Assembly (NCBI GenBank): GCA_025453475.1
Contig: JALOQH010000025.1
Location: forward strand, 1 to 13,155
From: an archaeon
GTDB taxonomy: Archaea; Nanobdellota; Nanobdellia; Pacearchaeales; GW2011-AR1
Direction of reading: 5' to 3'
DNA length: 13,155 nucleotides
Shown here: one piece after another, positions 10,883 through 13,155 of the stretch
Position numbering within the stretch: the stretch's first letter is position 1
Layout: each line of letters begins with the position of its first letter
Translations under genes and position numbers: made by a program
The notes under the pieces: generated by a model
Seen by the model: only the letters and a program-made list of their open reading frames with translations
Database searches by the model: none
Told to the model about the DNA's origin: nothing

Positions 10883-13155
10883 TTACTCAATGTAAATTCC
10901 AGGTTTTCCGGGTTTTGCCTTGCCCGCTTTTCCCTGAGGGTCATACTTCTTCTTGTCATTCACAGCAAACACGCTTACAGGCTTGCCAACACGTTTTGTA
11001 AGCGCATCAGCATCATAGGAAGCAAGTTCGTTCGGAATAACATAAAGATATACTTTCTCCCCCTCTTTCCCGCTCTTCTCCTTCACAATTTTAAGCACAT
11101 TGAGTACATCCCCGATAGTTTTATCAAGATTTTTCTCTTCCTGCTCGAATTTCTCATTTATTTTCTTCTCATCAGCCTTTGGCCATTCCGCAAGAGACAC
11201 AAATCCCTTTCCCCCAGTCTTCTCCCAAAGCTCTTCGGCAATATGCGGGCACACCGGCGCAAGCAAAAGAATTACTTTCTTAAAATCCTCCTTGGAGATT
11301 CCTTCTTCAAGAGATTCTATAAGCATTCTTAAACTAATTACCATGGAATTATATTTCAAATTTTCTATTTCTTCGCCTACCTTCTTCACAGCGAGATTAA
11401 TCTTATGGGCCATCTTTGGGCTTGACTTGCCGAATTTAACTCTCTCAGAATAATCCAGAATCTTTCTCAGCAATTTCTCACTGCTTTCTATGCCTGTACT
11501 GCTCCATACGCAATCTTTATCCGGTGAAGCCATTGATACTAGAAACATTCTAAGGGAATCTGCGCCATTTTTCCTGCTTGTGTCCAACGGATCAATATTA
11601 TATTCCGGCCTGGATTTGGACATTACCAACCCATCCTCGCCATGCAGCATTCCCTGATTGAAAAGTTTCTTGAAAGGCTCGTCCAGTTTAATGAAGCCAA
11701 GGTCTCTCAAAGCCTTTGTGAAGAATCTTGCATAAATAAGATGCATGCACGCGTGTTCTGCTCCCCCAGTATAGAAATCGATAGGCATCCAATATTCCGC
11801 CTTTGCCTTCTCAAATGGCTTTTTATCATTCTTCGAATCGCAATATCTCAAATAATACCACGAGCTGTCAAAGAAAGTATCCATTGTATCTGTCTCTCGC
11901 CTTGCCTTCCCCTTGCATTTGGGGCATTTTGTCTCAACAAAATCCTTATTAGTTAAAAGAGGATTGCCTTCGCCAAACTTAACATCCTCGGGCAGTTCAA
12001 TAGGCAAATCTTTCTCCGGAACAGGAACAATCCCACACTTGTCGCAATAAACTATCGGAATAGGTGTCCCCCAATATCTCTGCCTAGAGACAAGCCAGTC
12101 ACGAAGCTTGAAATTGACTGCCCTCTTGCCCAGTTTCTTTGCTTCGAGAGCTTTTGTTATGTGTTCCATCGCCTCCACATTTTCCAAATCATCAAATGCG
12201 CCAGAATTAATCAGATTTCCTGCTCCGACATATGCCTCTTTCATCTTGTCTGAGGTTAATTTCGTATCAACAGGCATCACAACAAGCTTAATCGGTATCT
12301 TGTATTTTTTCGCGAACTCGAAATCTCTCTGGTCATGCGCAGGAACCGCCATGACCATCCCGCTTCCATAATCTGCAACAACAAAATTGCCCGTCCAGAC
12401 CGGAACTTTATCTCCAGAAAGCGGATTGATTGCATAACTTCCTGTGAAAACACCCTCTTTCTCCAAATCAATAGCATCTTTCTCAGAAGTCGATTTTATC
12501 TTCTTCAGGAATTTCTCAACTTCCTTCTTCTGCTCTTTTGTAACAAGTTCCATCAGCTTCGGATGCTGCGCAGAAACAACCATAAACGTAACTCCGAAGA
12601 GCGTATCTGGTCTTGTCGTAAATATTGGCCATTTCTCTTTGTTGATTTCAAATAAAATCTCTGTTCCTTCGCTTCTCCCAATCCAGTTCTCCTGCATTAT
12701 CTTGATTCTCTCGGGCCAGTCAAGATTTGGCACTTCCTTCAAAATCTCTTCAGCATATTTGGTTGTTTTCAAAAACCACTGTTCTAGGCTTTTTATTTCG
12801 ATTTCAGTATCTGAATGTCTCCAGCACCTGCCATTATGGACTTGTTCGTTTGCAAGCACAGTATTGCATTTCGGACACCAGTTAACCGGCGATTTCTTTC
12901 GGTATGCGAGCCCTTTTTCAAGGAATTTAAGAAAGAAATACTGATTCCATTTGTAATATTTAGAATCATGACTCCACAAGATTCTAGACCAATCATAACT
13001 TAATCCAATAGCTTTCTGCTGTCTCATAAAATTCTTTATTGCATCATCTGTATATTTTTTAGGATGAACTCCCGCTTTAATGGCGGCATTCTCTGCAGGC
13101 AACCCGAAAGAATCGTAGCCAAAGGGATGAAGAACATTGAATCCCCCCATTCTCT
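10883..13155 (-). CDS. leuS: Leucyl-tRNA synthetase, bacterial type, N-terminus beyond the window
   Basis: This class I enzyme charges tRNA-Leu and edits mischarged products. The frame is open through the right edge; the 757 codons here lack the first few dozen residues, including the HIGH motif. Numbered from the Met at 13150: GYDSFGLPAENAA (11-23) is the bacterial LeuRS segment; zinc-type Cys pairs lie at C92/C95 and at C369/C372 with C409/C412. The CP1 editing domain has TTRPDTLFG (178-186) and AVPAHDQRDFEFA (268-280). The core resumes at RETDTMDTFFDSSWYYLRY (418-436). The signature loop is VMSKSRPEYNIDP (509-521), where bacteria usually have KMSKSKGNVVDP. The anticodon-binding helices and a basic C-terminal tail ending GKPGIYIE follow. 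Archaeal LeuRS normally lacks this bacterial domain arrangement, so gene transfer is likely. A T-rich run near 10854-10863 may terminate it. Confidence 0.95.
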   Translation of the reverse strand, partial: RMGGFNVLHPFGYDSFGLPAENAAIKAGVHPKKYTDDAIKNFMRQQKAIGLSYDWSRILWSHDSKYYKWNQYFFLKFLEKGLAYRKKSPVNWCPKCNTVLANEQVHNGRCWRHSDTEIEIKSLEQWFLKTTKYAEEILKEVPNLDWPERIKIMQENWIGRSEGTEILFEINKEKWPIFTTRPDTLFGVTFMVVSAQHPKLMELVTKEQKKEVEKFLKKIKSTSEKDAIDLEKEGVFTGSYAINPLSGDKVPVWTGNFVVADYGSGMVMAVPAHDQRDFEFAKKYKIPIKLVVMPVDTKLTSDKMKEAYVGAGNLINSGAFDDLENVEAMEHITKALEAKKLGKRAVNFKLRDWLVSRQRYWGTPIPIVYCDKCGIVPVPEKDLPIELPEDVKFGEGNPLLTNKDFVETKCPKCKGKARRETDTMDTFFDSSWYYLRYCDSKNDKKPFEKAKAEYWMPIDFYTGGAEHACMHLIYARFFTKALRDLGFIKLDEPFKKLFNQGMLHGEDGLVMSKSRPEYNIDPLDTSRKNGADSLRMFLVSMASPDKDCVWSSTGIESSEKLLRKILDYSERVKFGKSSPKMAHKINLAVKKVGEEIENLKYNSMVISLRMLIESLEEGISKEDFKKVILLLAPVCPHIAEELWEKTGGKGFVSLAEWPKADEKKINEKFEQEEKNLDKTIGDVLNVLKIVKEKSGKEGEKVYLYVIPNELASYDADALTKRVGKPVSVFAVNDKKKYDPQGKAGKAKPGKPGIYIE

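Noticed and set aside
1..13155. CRISPR array, insertion sequence, integrase or attachment site
   Set aside because: No regularly spaced repeats, terminal inverted repeats or transposase/integrase motifs were found. The Cas4-like motifs of the nuclease come without cas genes or FeS cysteines.

Overview
The window is archaeal and most likely comes from a DPANN lineage of the Woesearchaeota/Pacearchaeota kind; that placement is inferred from gene content, not from a marker tree. The archaeal evidence is a TFE-alpha (TFIIE-alpha-like) transcription factor and several TATA-like boxes centred about 25 bases before a start codon, the arrangement expected for leaderless archaeal mRNAs. Two aminoacyl-tRNA synthetases, AlaRS and LeuRS, are nevertheless of bacterial type. 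The AlaRS is the short form, without the C-terminal C-Ala domain, that I associate with CPR (Patescibacteria) genomes. No rRNA, tRNA, CRISPR array or insertion sequence was seen.

The layout is three blocks. Block 1 (1-3896, minus strand) reads TFE-alpha, rhomboid protease, SpoIIM-family membrane protein, ScpB, and a membrane glycosyltransferase that runs off the left edge. Gaps are 7, -4, 53 and 1 bases, so this looks like one or two operons that mix transcription initiation, chromosome condensation and envelope functions. Block 2 (3997-6908, plus strand) leaves a shared 100-base divergent promoter region. It encodes two unrecognised charged or coiled-coil proteins that overlap by ATGA, followed by alaS behind its own TATA-like box.

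Block 3 (6900-13155, minus strand) converges on alaS with a 9-base overlap. In transcription order it holds leuS (its N-terminus lies beyond the right edge), a small polytopic membrane protein with a textbook Shine-Dalgarno, a 63-residue zinc-ribbon protein, UppP, a PD-(D/E)XK nuclease of the RecB/Cas4-like motif type, and a Cys-rich protein with a radical-SAM-like barrel. The last three are tightly spaced and could be co-transcribed.

The least explained part is the nuclease plus Cys-rich barrel pair (6900-9027). The barrel gene also seems to carry a frame disruption near its N-terminus: a start with a good Shine-Dalgarno lies in one frame and the rest of the protein lies in another, and a single extra base in a five-base homopolymer would explain it. 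UppP and the glycosyltransferase fit a lipid-linked surface polysaccharide pathway. The rest is housekeeping or small unknown proteins.
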